NCBI GenBank assembly: GCA_035523995.1
Contig: DATKPQ010000039.1
Coordinates: forward strand, 62,001-126,000
Length of the DNA stretch: 64,000 nucleotides
DNA from: JASHVB01 sp035523995
GTDB lineage: Bacteria > Pseudomonadota > Alphaproteobacteria > Acetobacterales > Acetobacteraceae
Reading direction: 5' to 3'
How positions within the stretch are numbered: position 1 is the first letter of the stretch; the number at the start of each line of letters is the position of its first letter. Below the pieces are notes generated by a model, which saw only the letters and a list, made by a program, of their open reading frames with translations, was not told the DNA's origin and did no database searches. Of the stretch, positions 1 to 8,414 are shown in pieces. The translations under genes and the position numbers were made by a program.

Positions 1-150
1 CACGACATGCAGGTCGGTGCGGCAGACGGCGCAGGCGTGCACACGGATCAGCACCTGGCCGGGGGCGGGGGAGGGAATGGGGATCGCTGTTCGTTGCAGC
101 GGCTGGTGGGGCGCGCGCATCAGCATGGTGCGCATGGTGGTGTCGGTCAT
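1..150 (-). CDS. Zinc-type alcohol dehydrogenase, N-terminal 50 residues (truncated by window edge)
   Basis: The first 50 codons of a minus-strand gene run off the left edge of the window. The N-terminus reads as the GroES-like domain of a medium-chain zinc alcohol dehydrogenase: a β-strand entry around residues 8-20, a Pro-rich turn at 24-30, and the segment CAVCRTDLH at 40-48, where Cys43 matches the catalytic zinc ligand of the family. The ATG at 148-150 is preceded by GGAG about 9 bases upstream. The family oxidises alcohols or reduces aldehydes with NAD(P) in the cytoplasm. Substrate cannot be judged from 50 residues. Same strand as the PhzF-like gene, 111 bases downstream of it. Confidence 0.8.
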   Translation of the reverse strand, partial: MTDTTMRTMLMRAPHQPLQRTAIPIPSPAPGQVLIRVHACAVCRTDLHVV

Positions 151-231
151 GGCGTGATCTCCATGTGCCTGGGCGTGGTCGGGCGTGTACCGACCCGATC
201 ACCCTTACCCTCGGCGCCTTCGGGGTCTCGA

Positions 232-256
232 CCTCTCGCGCGTGGCGCGGGAGAGG
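232..256. repeat. Short palindrome (REP-like), copy 1
   Basis: The sequence forms a hairpin with CCTCTC...GCGC facing GCGCGGGAGAGG around a 3-base loop, in the gap between the PhzF-like gene and the alcohol dehydrogenase. The flank GTCTCGACCTCTC recurs in inverted orientation at the palindrome at 62209-62247, so the two look like members of one dispersed family. There is no T-run, so a terminator role is not supported. Confidence 0.5.
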
Positions 257-261
257 TTTGG

Positions 262-1170
262 TTAGAGCTCGATCGTTCCCTTCATCACGGGCACGCAGCT
301 TCCGGCCACCGTTGCTGTCACTGGTCCTTCCGCGGTCTTGAGCCCGGTGGCCACGATCCGGCTGGGCCGGCCCATTTCGACTCCCTGCGTGATGTCGTAC
401 ATCAGATCCACGCTGTCTCCCGGCGCCAGCGAGGTCAGCAATGCGGCGAGCGCGGCGTTGGCGCTGCCGGTCGCGGGATCTTCGAGAATGCCGCCCAGCG
501 GTGCGAACATGCGCGTGCGCAGCCTCGTCGCGTCGCCGCCGACCCGCACATAGAGATGCAATGCGAAACGCGTGCCGATCTCGGCAAATCGCGAGGCTGC
601 GGCGCGGAACGCGCCCAGGTCGGGTGCGGCGCGCGACAGTGCCTCTAAGCTCGCCAACTCGGCAATCACGAACGGCGTGCCGACTGATGCTAGCAGCGGC
701 TTGTGTGACGTGGTTAGCACGTCGTCCTCGGACACGCTCGCACATGCGGCAATCACATTGGTCGGCAGGGCAATATCGAGCGTCAGCGATCGTGGCGCCG
801 AAATGCGCGCGCCGCTGATTTGCTTGGCGGCATCGCGTTGAATGTGCACGCGCACCAGGCCGGCGATTTCCTCGAACACGTAATGCTCTGGCGGGTTCGG
901 GTCGCGCTGCGCCACTACGTAGCCGGTGCCGACATTGGGATGGCCGGCGAAAGGCATCTCCGACCGCGGGGTGAAAATGCGCACGCGCGCATGGTGCTGC
1001 GGGTTGTCCGGCGGCAGCACGAATGTCGTTTCGGACAGGTTGAATTCGTTGGCGATGGCCTGCATGTCGGCGTCGCTCAGCCCCCGCGCGTCGGGTAACA
1101 CGGCGAGCGGATTGCCACCGAAGCGCTGGTCTGTGAACACATCGACGGTGACGAATTCATAAGCGGCCAT
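262..1170 (-). CDS. PhzF-family isomerase/epimerase-like protein
   Basis: This 302-residue protein has the full length and double-hotdog-like pattern of the PhzF family. It opens with a β-strand (YEFVTVDVFTD) followed by GGNPLAV at 18-24. The catalytic acid of the family matches Glu47 in the segment NLSETTFV. A second signature, EDPATGSANA, lies in the C-terminal half. Family members isomerise small metabolites, phenazine precursors in PhzF itself, and most genomic paralogues have unknown substrates. The start at 1170 was preferred over one at 1227 because the family begins at this Tyr-Glu-Phe strand. There are no phenazine genes nearby, so a phenazine role is unlikely. Confidence 0.88.
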   Translation of the reverse strand: MAAYEFVTVDVFTDQRFGGNPLAVLPDARGLSDADMQAIANEFNLSETTFVLPPDNPQHHARVRIFTPRSEMPFAGHPNVGTGYVVAQRDPNPPEHYVFEEIAGLVRVHIQRDAAKQISGARISAPRSLTLDIALPTNVIAACASVSEDDVLTTSHKPLLASVGTPFVIAELASLEALSRAAPDLGAFRAAASRFAEIGTRFALHLYVRVGGDATRLRTRMFAPLGGILEDPATGSANAALAALLTSLAPGDSVDLMYDITQGVEMGRPSRIVATGLKTAEGPVTATVAGSCVPVMKGTIEL

Positions 1171-1370
1171 GGCGTGATCCTTCGCGAAGGCGGCGTGCAG
1201 ATTAGCCCGTGCCGCCGTGTCCGTCATGGCTGGGTTTGAGCAGGGTGGGTTGGGTGGGTTTCCGGGCCACGCGGCCGGATCGGCGGCGCGTAGGTGGCCG
1301 GGTCAGGCCCCATTGGCATCAGGATAAGACGCGGGCACGCAAAAGCAGCTTCCCCCTCCCACGCCTCGCC
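1171..1370. other. Intergenic, no gene seen
   Basis: GC-rich sequence between the PhzF-like gene and an MFS remnant. I see no recognisable gene, hairpin terminator or RNA. Confidence 0.4.
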
Positions 1371-1566
1371 CTAACCCACAGCCAGCGCCGGCACGGCGCC
1401 GAAGGCAAGCAACAGCCGCCACACGAGGCCGTGCGACAGCCCGGTGGCCAGCAGCAGCGCCGCCAGCGCCGGCCCGATGACCAAACCTGCGGCCTGCATC
1501 GCGAACACCAGAGAGATCAGCATGCCGCGAGGAATCGACACCGCTGCAAGGCACGCGTCACACAGG
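1371..1566 (-). pseudogene. MFS transporter remnant (phosphate/metabolite symporter type)
   Basis: On the minus strand one frame reads about 65 residues of an MFS transporter and ends at a stop at 1371-1373. It contains RGMLISLVFAMQAAGL followed by GPALAALLLATGLSH and a WRLLLAFGAVPALAV helix, the pattern of the middle helices of MFS metabolite:proton symporters. The upstream frame is closed by a stop within a few codons and no other part of a roughly 400-residue transporter is present. It is therefore a decayed fragment. The identification is from the helix pattern alone. Confidence 0.5.
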
Positions 1567-1704
1567 CTGGTGAATCAAGCGCGTAATAGGCGGAATTCAC
1601 CTGCTGGTTGCCGAACGCGCGAGACCCCGTTTATAACTCCGGTGCCGGATTGCCCGCCATCTGCGGGATGCAAGTTTCCGCAGAGCCAAAGGGGGAGCGG
1701 GTAC

Positions 1705-2361
1705 ATGAATGGCCATAACGGGCAGTTTTTGCTCGATCCGCTGAAATACATCGGCTTGCGCGCGATCAACAATCTTACTTGGTTCCGGCGGGCGATCCTG
1801 CCGGCTAACGGCGCCACCCTTGGCATGCTCAACAATGGGCTGTCCAATGCGAAGACCGGGTATTTCGATCTTCAGGCGATTTCGATCGATACGGTCGAGT
1901 TCGCTGTCGTTGCGGGTGGCGGCGGCGGCGAAGCACCGATCCAGGCATATTGGTGTCCATTCGTCCAGGGCGGTGGTCTGCCTGGCTGGGTCGACGTTCC
2001 CAAGGCCAATCCGCCCATGCGATTTGTCTTCACCGCTGCGATGAACGGGTGCCGGCTTGTCGTCACGGACCGCTCCGCCACCCACTATCGGGTGTATCAC
2101 CATCAGCATCCGGATTCCGGGGGACCGCTGGCCAATGGAATCTGGACCGCGATCTCACAGCAGGGCCACGAAGTCGTCAGCCATATGGGGTATGACGAGT
2201 ACGGCGTCGGCGAGGATTTCGGCCGCGCACCGAATGCATTCAATTGCCTGTACTATCGCAACGGGGTCTGGAATTACCTGTCGCAGCCGCAGTGGTTCGA
2301 CATGGCAACGCTGAAAGTGACCAGGCTTCCAATGCGGGCGTTTATGCGATCGATCGTCTGA
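1705..2361 (+). CDS. Uncharacterised protein with a Cys-His motif resembling CNF1/BLF1-type deamidases
   Basis: A 218-residue protein with no signal peptide, starting at an ATG preceded by GGGGGAG seven bases upstream. The N-terminus is hydrophobic (FLLDPLKYIGL, residues 8-18). A glycine run sits at 71-75. The most telling segment is FTAAMNGCRLVV at 109-120, followed 16-19 residues after Cys116 by a His cluster (H132, H133, H135). This arrangement, a conserved Gly-Cys on one strand and a His on the next, resembles the catalytic Cys-His pair of CNF1 and BLF1-type glutamine deamidases, which act on host or target proteins. That link is inferred from a short motif; there is no domain-level proof. 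No secretion gene or immunity-like partner is adjacent. It could equally be an unrelated β-sandwich protein. Confidence 0.6.
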   Translation: MNGHNGQFLLDPLKYIGLRAINNLTWFRRAILPANGATLGMLNNGLSNAKTGYFDLQAISIDTVEFAVVAGGGGGEAPIQAYWCPFVQGGGLPGWVDVPKANPPMRFVFTAAMNGCRLVVTDRSATHYRVYHHQHPDSGGPLANGIWTAISQQGHEVVSHMGYDEYGVGEDFGRAPNAFNCLYYRNGVWNYLSQPQWFDMATLKVTRLPMRAFMRSIV

Positions 2362-2852
2362 AGCTGCGGCATCGCGTTTGATCATAGGCAAAGCCTCGCG
2401 ATCTGCCGCGAGATCCGGTTCGGTGGTGCCGTCCGCCCAGGCGGCATCGACGCGGTGAAGGCTGGATGTCCGGCAGCCTGACGGGGAGAGCGTGCAAACG
2501 AAAGGGCAGGCGGACGCCACGGGCGGTCGTCTCGGTTCGTCGGTGCAGTTTTTCGCGAGCACGACCGGGCGGGCGAGGGGCCGGACCCGTTGGCCAGGGC
2601 AGTCAGGCAGGGGGCAATCCGCTCGGCCTCGTTCCATGCGGGGGGGCGACCAGCGCTGGGGCGGGATGCACTGCGACTCCATAGGGTTGGGCGCAGCGTT
2701 AGGCGGCCGGGCCACCGTGCGCTGGCGGCAACACGCGACGGTTTTACCCAGGCGTTATGCGCAACCTTGCTCCGCGCCTGATTGACCTTGGGCCGACAGG
2801 CGGGATGTGGCAGCCTGCGCGAAACGAACGCTTCGATTGGAGGAAACGAACA
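2362..2852. other. Non-coding or decayed stretch
   Basis: About 490 bases between the Cys-His protein and the MFS exporter. Several frames stay open on both strands because of GC bias, but none gives a recognisable protein or a good start site. No terminator hairpin was seen. Confidence 0.4.
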
Positions 2853-2924
2853 ATGCCAGTGTTCCTCGCAGATGGCCGCGTGCCGCGGTCTGGCACTGCG
2901 GCCGCCGTGGCCGCAACGAGCTAG
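2853..2924 (+). CDS. Possible 23-codon leader ORF upstream of the MFS exporter
   Basis: The strongest ribosome-binding site in this area, GGAGG nine bases before an ATG, belongs to a 23-codon reading frame that ends 40 bases before the exporter start and lies in another frame. Its product (MPVFLADGRVPR...) has no recognisable feature. It could be a translational leader controlling the exporter, or simply a chance frame. No regulator gene is adjacent. Confidence 0.25.
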   Translation: MPVFLADGRVPRSGTAAAVAATS

Positions 2925-2964
2925 CGCAGGCACCGGACTTTCACGACAATCAGATGCCGAAACG

Positions 2965-4515
2965 ATGACCACTGTCGTCGCCGGGGCCGGCCGAGTCGTG
3001 GGCGCGGGGGAGAAATTCCCGCACCGCAGCATGATCACCTGGTGCATCATCGGTGCGACGCTGTTGCAGTCGCTCGACCAGACCATTGCCAATGTCGCGC
3101 TGCCCTATATGCAAGGCAGCTTCTCGGCGAGCTACGACGAGATCACCTGGGTTCTCACCTCCTACATCACGGCGGCGGCGATCATGACCGCGCCGGTGGG
3201 CTGGCTCGCGTCGCGCTTCGGCCGCAAGCCATTGTTCATTGCCTGCATCATGGGCTTTACCGTCGCCTCGATGGCCTGCGGCGCGGCGCAGAGCCTGGAG
3301 CAAATCGTGGTATTCCGCCTGGTGCAGGGGATGTTCTCCGCAGCGTTGGTGCCGCTGTCGCAGGCGACGATGCTGGACATCTATCCACCAGAGCAACGCG
3401 GCTGGGCGATGGCGCTGTGGGGAATGGGCGTGATGATCGGGCCGATCATGGGGCCGACGCTCGGCGGTTATCTGACCGCATGGTATGACTGGCGCTACGT
3501 GTTCTACATCAACCTGCCGGTCGGCATATTGGGCGCGCTGGGGCTGGCGGTGTTCATGCCGAACGTCGCCGGCAGCCGCAGCCTGCGATTCGACTGGCTG
3601 GGCTTCAGCTTGCTCTCGATCGGCATTGGCGCGTTGCAGATGATGCTGGACCGCGGGCAGGAACGCGACTGGTTCGCGTCCCGCGAAATCCTGGTTGAAG
3701 CCATCCTTGCCGGATTGGGCGCATATCTTTTCCTGGTGCATCTTGGCTGGGCTCGGCGCCCTCTTATCCGTCCAGCCCTGTTTCGCGACGTGAATTTTTC
3801 CGCCGGCGTTGTGATGATGTTCGCGGTGGGGACGCTGCTGGTGTCCAGCCTGGCGATGATGGCGCCCTGGCTGCAGGACCTGGCGAATTACCCGGTGGCG
3901 ACCGCCGGCCTGGTGATGGCGCCGCGCGGGATCGGCAATTTCTGCACGATCATTGTCAGCGGCCGCATGTCGCACAAGATCGACGCACGGTTGATGGTGG
4001 GGACGGGGCTGGCGATGGAATGCCTGTCGTTCTGGATCATGACCGGCTGGACTCCCGACGTGTCGCAGCACGAGATCATCTGGACGATCATTCTGCAGGG
4101 CGCCGGGCTCGGGCTGGTGTTCACGCCGCTGCAGCTTCTGGCCTTCGCCACGCTGGACCCCGCGCTACGCACCGAAGGCGCCAGTCTGTTCTCGTTGTTC
4201 CGCAACATCGGGGCGGCGGTTGGCGTTTCGGTGGTGACGACCATGCTGGCGCGCAACACCCAGGTGCTGCACGAGCAAATCGGGGCGTATGTGAACCCGT
4301 TTAACCGCGCACTTGACGCGTTGAGGATGCTGAACCCGGCGCATCGGCACGGTGCGGCGATGATCGACCAACTGGTGAACCAGCAGGCAAAAATCATCGC
4401 CTATAACGACGACTACAAGCTGCTGATCCTGACCACGCTGCCGGCGCTGTTGCTGCTTCTGGTGATGCGGCGGCCTCGGGTTGCCGGACCGGTACAGGCG
4501 GAGGCGGTGGAGTAA
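2965..4515 (+). CDS. DHA2-family MFS multidrug exporter (EmrB-like)
   Basis: A 516-residue, 14-helix transporter of the drug:H+ antiporter-2 family, inner-membrane location. The first helix carries LLQSLDQTIANVALPYM, the family's motif D1 region. Motif A follows as GWLASRFGRKPLF, and motif C appears in the segment MGVMIGPIMGPTLGGYL. The length matches EmrB (about 512). The start at 2965 was chosen because upstream codons in this frame encode low-complexity sequence unlike the family. EmrB proteins usually pair with a periplasmic EmrA adaptor; none is next to this gene, so it may work alone or with a distant partner. Substrate unknown. Confidence 0.9.
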   Translation: MTTVVAGAGRVVGAGEKFPHRSMITWCIIGATLLQSLDQTIANVALPYMQGSFSASYDEITWVLTSYITAAAIMTAPVGWLASRFGRKPLFIACIMGFTVASMACGAAQSLEQIVVFRLVQGMFSAALVPLSQATMLDIYPPEQRGWAMALWGMGVMIGPIMGPTLGGYLTAWYDWRYVFYINLPVGILGALGLAVFMPNVAGSRSLRFDWLGFSLLSIGIGALQMMLDRGQERDWFASREILVEAILAGLGAYLFLVHLGWARRPLIRPALFRDVNFSAGVVMMFAVGTLLVSSLAMMAPWLQDLANYPVATAGLVMAPRGIGNFCTIIVSGRMSHKIDARLMVGTGLAMECLSFWIMTGWTPDVSQHEIIWTIILQGAGLGLVFTPLQLLAFATLDPALRTEGASLFSLFRNIGAAVGVSVVTTMLARNTQVLHEQIGAYVNPFNRALDALRMLNPAHRHGAAMIDQLVNQQAKIIAYNDDYKLLILTTLPALLLLLVMRRPRVAGPVQAEAVE

Positions 4516-4773
4516 GAGCCGTGACGCCGCAACGGGTTGCTGCTTCCGAAATTGCGTAGCGCGTTCCGCGGTTGTTGATCCAGCTCAGGGCCCGGCACAG
4601 CGCTGGCTCGTTCAGAGATTCCTAACGCTGATCATGCCTCCGAAGGGATTGAACCCCGACCCTGGGCACCGATGGACTGACTCCCCTGGCGTGGGCCCAA
4701 ACGCGGCGTTGCAGCAGTCTTGTCATTAGGCGTTTTGACGTGTATCATTTTAGCTATACGTGATCGCTACGAG
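4516..4773. other. Intergenic region upstream of the aquaporin
   Basis: No gene is supported. A short stretch near 4638-4665 resembles the T-arm and 3' end of a tRNA on the minus strand, but the rest of a tRNA is missing. The last 50 bases become AT-richer and probably hold the aquaporin promoter. Confidence 0.4.
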
Positions 4774-4806
4774 GATCGTGATCGTATTGGCACGATGATC
4801 GTGATC
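4774..4806. promoter_or_regulatory. Two direct GATCGTGATC repeats upstream of aqpZ (candidate operator)
   Basis: The decamer GATCGTGATC occurs at 4774-4783 and 4797-4806, 23 bases apart centre to centre. Together with flanking GAGGATC and GATCCTC the block is also an imperfect palindrome. It sits 31 bases before the aquaporin start, just downstream of an AT-rich stretch. Two half-turn-spaced copies suggest a dimeric regulator site; the regulator is unknown. Confidence 0.4.
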
Positions 4807-4837
4807 CTCATGGTCTTATCAGGGCAGGGGGACGATC

Positions 4838-5575
4838 ATGGACATGACCAGGCGCTTGGCTGCTGAGCTGTTCGGGACATTTTGGCTCGTCTTCGGCGGC
4901 TGTGGAGCCGCCGTGCTGGCGGCTGCATTTCCCTCACTCGGAATCGGCTTTCTTGGAGTCGCGCTGGCTTTCGGGTTAACTGTATTGACGATGGCCTATG
5001 CGGTCGGACACATTTCCGGCGGACATTTCAACCCCGCGGTTACCGTCGGACTGTGGGCCGGCGGCCGGTTCAAGAGCGCCGATGTGCTGCCTTACATTGT
5101 CGCGCAGGTGGTCGGCGCCATCATTGCAGCCGCGATACTTTATCTTATCGCGGAGGGAAAGCCGGGTTGGGTCCCAGGAGGGTTCGCATCCAATGGCTAT
5201 GGCCCGCTGAGCCCAGGCAAGTACGGACTGGTTGCCTGCTTCGTTGGCGAGGCGGTTGCGACGTTCTTCTTTCTGTTCGTCATCATCGGTTCGACATCAA
5301 AAGGGGCGGCCGTGGGGTTCGCGGGCATTCCCATTGGCCTGTGCCTGACACTGATACACCTCATCATGATCCCGGTTACGAATACCTCGGTGAACCCGGC
5401 GCGCAGCACCGGCCCGGCACTCTTCGCCGGGGGGCCTTACATCGCCCAGGTCTGGCTGTTCTGGTTAGCGCCGATTATCGGCGCCGCCGTCGCTGGCTAC
5501 TTTACCCGTTGGCTGTACCAGACAGAAATCGTCACTGTGGAGACCACCATTATCGAGGAGGAGCGGATCGCCTGA
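4838..5575 (+). CDS. aqpZ: Aquaporin Z
   Basis: A 245-residue water channel of the inner membrane with six helices and two half-helices. Both NPA boxes are present, at 65-67 and 186-188. The selectivity-filter residues of AqpZ are visible: His174, Thr183 and Arg189, with Phe45 on helix 2, which marks a water-selective pore and argues against a glycerol facilitator. The sequence is close to the E. coli protein over its whole length except for a charged C-terminal tail (about 20 residues, Glu-rich). The gene is monocistronic, preceded by a repeat-bearing promoter region, and starts at an ATG with GGGGGAC about 7 bases upstream. Confidence 0.96.
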   Translation: MDMTRRLAAELFGTFWLVFGGCGAAVLAAAFPSLGIGFLGVALAFGLTVLTMAYAVGHISGGHFNPAVTVGLWAGGRFKSADVLPYIVAQVVGAIIAAAILYLIAEGKPGWVPGGFASNGYGPLSPGKYGLVACFVGEAVATFFFLFVIIGSTSKGAAVGFAGIPIGLCLTLIHLIMIPVTNTSVNPARSTGPALFAGGPYIAQVWLFWLAPIIGAAVAGYFTRWLYQTEIVTVETTIIEEERIA

Positions 5576-5996
5576 AGGCTTAGCCGGGCCAGGGCGACCA
5601 AAAGCAGGGCCGCCCGCGCGGAACAGGGCGGAAGGCCACGGGTCATTGCGCCCCGCTGCCCGCCGATGGAACGTCAGCGCATGGTCGAGGCGATGTGCGG
5701 CCACTGCGATTACCAGACCGCTCTTTGCTGCCGACGGCCATTGCTCGCCGGCCCCATCACGCCGCGCAGGTCCAACTGACCATCGGCAGCAGCGCGTCAT
5801 GCAGTATAAAGTGCGCACAGGCTATGTGCGAATTGACGGCTTCCTGGCGCAGCTACGGAAGACTGCGGAGCAATTGAATCGCCTCACGCGCTGATACGTA
5901 CCTTCAGCGAGGCCCGGCGATGGTTTCTGAAAGGTTGGGAGCCTCCGGTGCCATTCCCGTCGGCTTTCCTGGGCAGTTGCGAATATTGTTCTGACC
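5576..5996. other. Intergenic, convergent genes
   Basis: A gap of 421 bases between convergent aqpZ and hrpB. Two short frames (a Cys-His-rich 37-codon one from 5666 and a 31-codon one from 5802) lack good ribosome-binding sites, and I do not call them. No hairpin with a T-run is visible. Confidence 0.4.
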
Positions 5997-8414
5997 CTAC
6001 GGTAATTCCGGCCAATTGTGTTTTGGATAACGGCCGCGCATGTCGCGGCGCACGTCCGCCCAGGGGCCGTGCCAGAAGCCTGCGAGATCTGACGTGACGG
6101 CTACCGGGCGACCGGCGGGCGACAGCAGCGACAGACGCAGCAGGACGCGCCCACTGGCCAGCACTGGCGTTTCCTTCAGGCCGAAGAATGCCTGCGCCCT
6201 GGCGGCGGCGATCGGCGGAGATGCCGTGTAATCGATCGAGGCACGGCCGTTTGGCAGCGCCAGTTCGCGCGGCAGATCCCGGTCCAGACGCGCGGCCAGT
6301 GCCCAGGGCAGCAGACCGCGGAGGAGGCCAGCCAGGTCAAGCCGCGCCAGGTCTGCCAGCCTCGTCATCCCTATCAGATGCGATGCCAGCCAATCGGTGA
6401 CGCCGGCGGCCAGCGCGGCATCGGACAAGTCCGGCCAGCCGGAGTCAGGTTCCAGAGCGCGCATCATGGCGACCCGGGCCTGGAACTGGCGGGCAGCATC
6501 GGTCCAGGGCAAGGCTGCCAGGCCATCGGCTGCTGCCGCGCGGGCGAGCGCCTCGGCCGTTGCACTGGAATCCGCGGGCACGGTGCGGTCGGTCAGGACA
6601 AGTGCGCCCAGGCGGCGCCTGCGCCGCGAGAGAACGGCCCCAGAGGCCGGATCGAAGCCCCTTTCCACCGTCTCGGTTACACGTTCGCCCAGGATGGGGG
6701 GCAGCGCGTCGGGGTGTAGTTCCGCGGCCAGGCGGATGCGTGAGGATCCTTTGAGTTCCAGCGCTGCCGCAACGAGCAAGCCGGCATTCGCCAGCTTGTC
6801 GTTGCGCGGCAGGCGAGCGCCACCACCACCGGACAGACGGAACGAGCCTGGCTCACCGCGGCGTTGGGCGATGCGGTCGGGGAAGCCGGCGGCCAGCAAT
6901 TTCCCGGGGTCGCCGTCGGGGCGGACTTCGACGGCCAGACCCAGCCGCCTGGCGTACTGACGCGCGCCTTGGCGGATGCGGGCGAGAGCGCCTCGGTCGG
7001 CTCTGGAGTCGCCATCCGTGATCGCTGCCAGACGCAGGGCGATGTCGGCGGGGGCCTCGGGCGCGCGCAGCGGATCGCGTTCTTCGAGCAAGGCGGCGAG
7101 GTCGGCAGCCAGCGCCATCTCTGCCGGGGTTTCGGCGGCGAGCAAGATGGCCGCCAAGCGGGGATGCGCACCCAGGGCGGCCATGCGTCGGCCGGTCTCG
7201 GTGATGCGGCTGTCGGGATCCAGCGCACCGAGCTCCGCCAACAGTGCACGCGCCGCCGCCACAGCGCCGGCGGGCGGTGCATCCTGGAACGGCAGATCGG
7301 CGGGCGCGGCACCCCAGGCAGCGCAGTCCAGCACGAGGGAAGAAAGTTCGGCTTCCAGGACTTCCGGGCGGTCGTAGGCAGGTAGGCCGCGGTGTTGCGC
7401 CGTGGTCCACAGGCGGATCGCGACGCCCGGACCTTCGCGGCCGGCGCGGCCGGCACGTTGCTCTGCAGCGGCACGCGAGATGCGCAGCGTGGTGAGGCGG
7501 GACAGGCCAGTGCTTGGGTCCAGCCGGGGCGTGCGGCGGAAGCCGCCATCTACCACGATCCGTACGCCCGGCACGGTGAGCGAGGTTTCCGCGATCGAGG
7601 TGGCCAGCACCACCCGGCGCGTTTCCGCGGGGCGGAGCGCGCGGTCTTGCGCTTCGGGCGGAAGTTCGCCGTGTAGCGGCAGAATCAGGATGCCGCTTCC
7701 GGTCAGGGCGGCCCCGGCGCGGCGGATTTCCGCCATCCCGGGCAGGAAGGCCAGAACGTCGCCTTCATGCTCTGCCAGTGCCTTCCGCACCGCGCGGGCC
7801 AGCGCTTCCGGCAGGTCGCGCGGGTGTTGGATGTCGCGGGTGGCGTGGTGGACCGTGAGGGGGAACATCTTCCCCGCGCTTTCGACGATTTCGGCGCGCA
7901 TCAGGCCGGCGAGGCGGGCGCCGTCGGCGGTAGCGGACATGGCCAAGAGGCGCAGTTCGGGCCGCAGCGCCGCTTGCAGGTCCAGACAGAAGGCGAGCGC
8001 CAGGTCGGATTCCAGCGAGCGTTCGTGCACCTCGTCCAGAATTACCGCGGCGATGCCATCCAGGCCGGGATCGGATTGCAGGCGGCGGACAAGCAAGCCT
8101 TCGGTGACGACCTCGACGCGGGTTTCAGAGGAGACCGCGGCGTCGAGACGGGTGCGGTAGCCGACGGTGCGGCCGACCGGCTCGCCCAGCAGGCTGGCCA
8201 TGCGCGCGGCGGCGGCACGGGTGGCAAGCCGGCGGGGTTCGAGCACCAGAATTTTCCCCCCGGCGCGCCAGGGGGCGTGCAGCAGGTCGAGCGGGACGAG
8301 CGTGGTCTTGCCGGCGCCGGGAGGCGCAACCAGAACGGCGTTGCCGCCGCCAACGAGGTGGTCGCGGAGAGCGGGCAGGGCCTCGGTGACAGGGAGGTTC
8401 GGCAGTGGCGGCAT
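5997..8414 (-). CDS. hrpB: ATP-dependent helicase HrpB
   Basis: An 805-residue DEAH-box helicase. Walker A is APPGAGKTT at 30-38 and the DEVH box is at 127-130. Further helicase motifs follow (SATAD, a QRAGRAGREGPG motif VI), and then the long C-terminal region typical of bacterial HrpB, close to the family's usual 800-830 residues. The start at 8414 gives the conventional N-terminus; the 120 codons in frame upstream are repeat-derived and unrelated to the family. HrpB is an RNA helicase-like cytoplasmic protein whose role in most bacteria is poorly defined. It is a stand-alone gene, convergent with aqpZ. Confidence 0.95.
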   Translation of the reverse strand: MPPLPNLPVTEALPALRDHLVGGGNAVLVAPPGAGKTTLVPLDLLHAPWRAGGKILVLEPRRLATRAAAARMASLLGEPVGRTVGYRTRLDAAVSSETRVEVVTEGLLVRRLQSDPGLDGIAAVILDEVHERSLESDLALAFCLDLQAALRPELRLLAMSATADGARLAGLMRAEIVESAGKMFPLTVHHATRDIQHPRDLPEALARAVRKALAEHEGDVLAFLPGMAEIRRAGAALTGSGILILPLHGELPPEAQDRALRPAETRRVVLATSIAETSLTVPGVRIVVDGGFRRTPRLDPSTGLSRLTTLRISRAAAEQRAGRAGREGPGVAIRLWTTAQHRGLPAYDRPEVLEAELSSLVLDCAAWGAAPADLPFQDAPPAGAVAAARALLAELGALDPDSRITETGRRMAALGAHPRLAAILLAAETPAEMALAADLAALLEERDPLRAPEAPADIALRLAAITDGDSRADRGALARIRQGARQYARRLGLAVEVRPDGDPGKLLAAGFPDRIAQRRGEPGSFRLSGGGGARLPRNDKLANAGLLVAAALELKGSSRIRLAAELHPDALPPILGERVTETVERGFDPASGAVLSRRRRRLGALVLTDRTVPADSSATAEALARAAAADGLAALPWTDAARQFQARVAMMRALEPDSGWPDLSDAALAAGVTDWLASHLIGMTRLADLARLDLAGLLRGLLPWALAARLDRDLPRELALPNGRASIDYTASPPIAAARAQAFFGLKETPVLASGRVLLRLSLLSPAGRPVAVTSDLAGFWHGPWADVRRDMRGRYPKHNWPELP

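Noticed and set aside
2950..4071. 373-codon minus-strand frame under the MFS exporter
   Set aside because: A shadow of the exporter's codon bias; the product is His/Gln-rich without any family pattern.
4638..4665. tRNA-like 3' end on the minus strand (GGGGTTCAATCCC followed by GGAGGCA)
   Set aside because: The T-stem pairs poorly, and no matching acceptor 5' strand, D-arm or anticodon arm lies 60-75 bases upstream. At most an old tRNA fragment.
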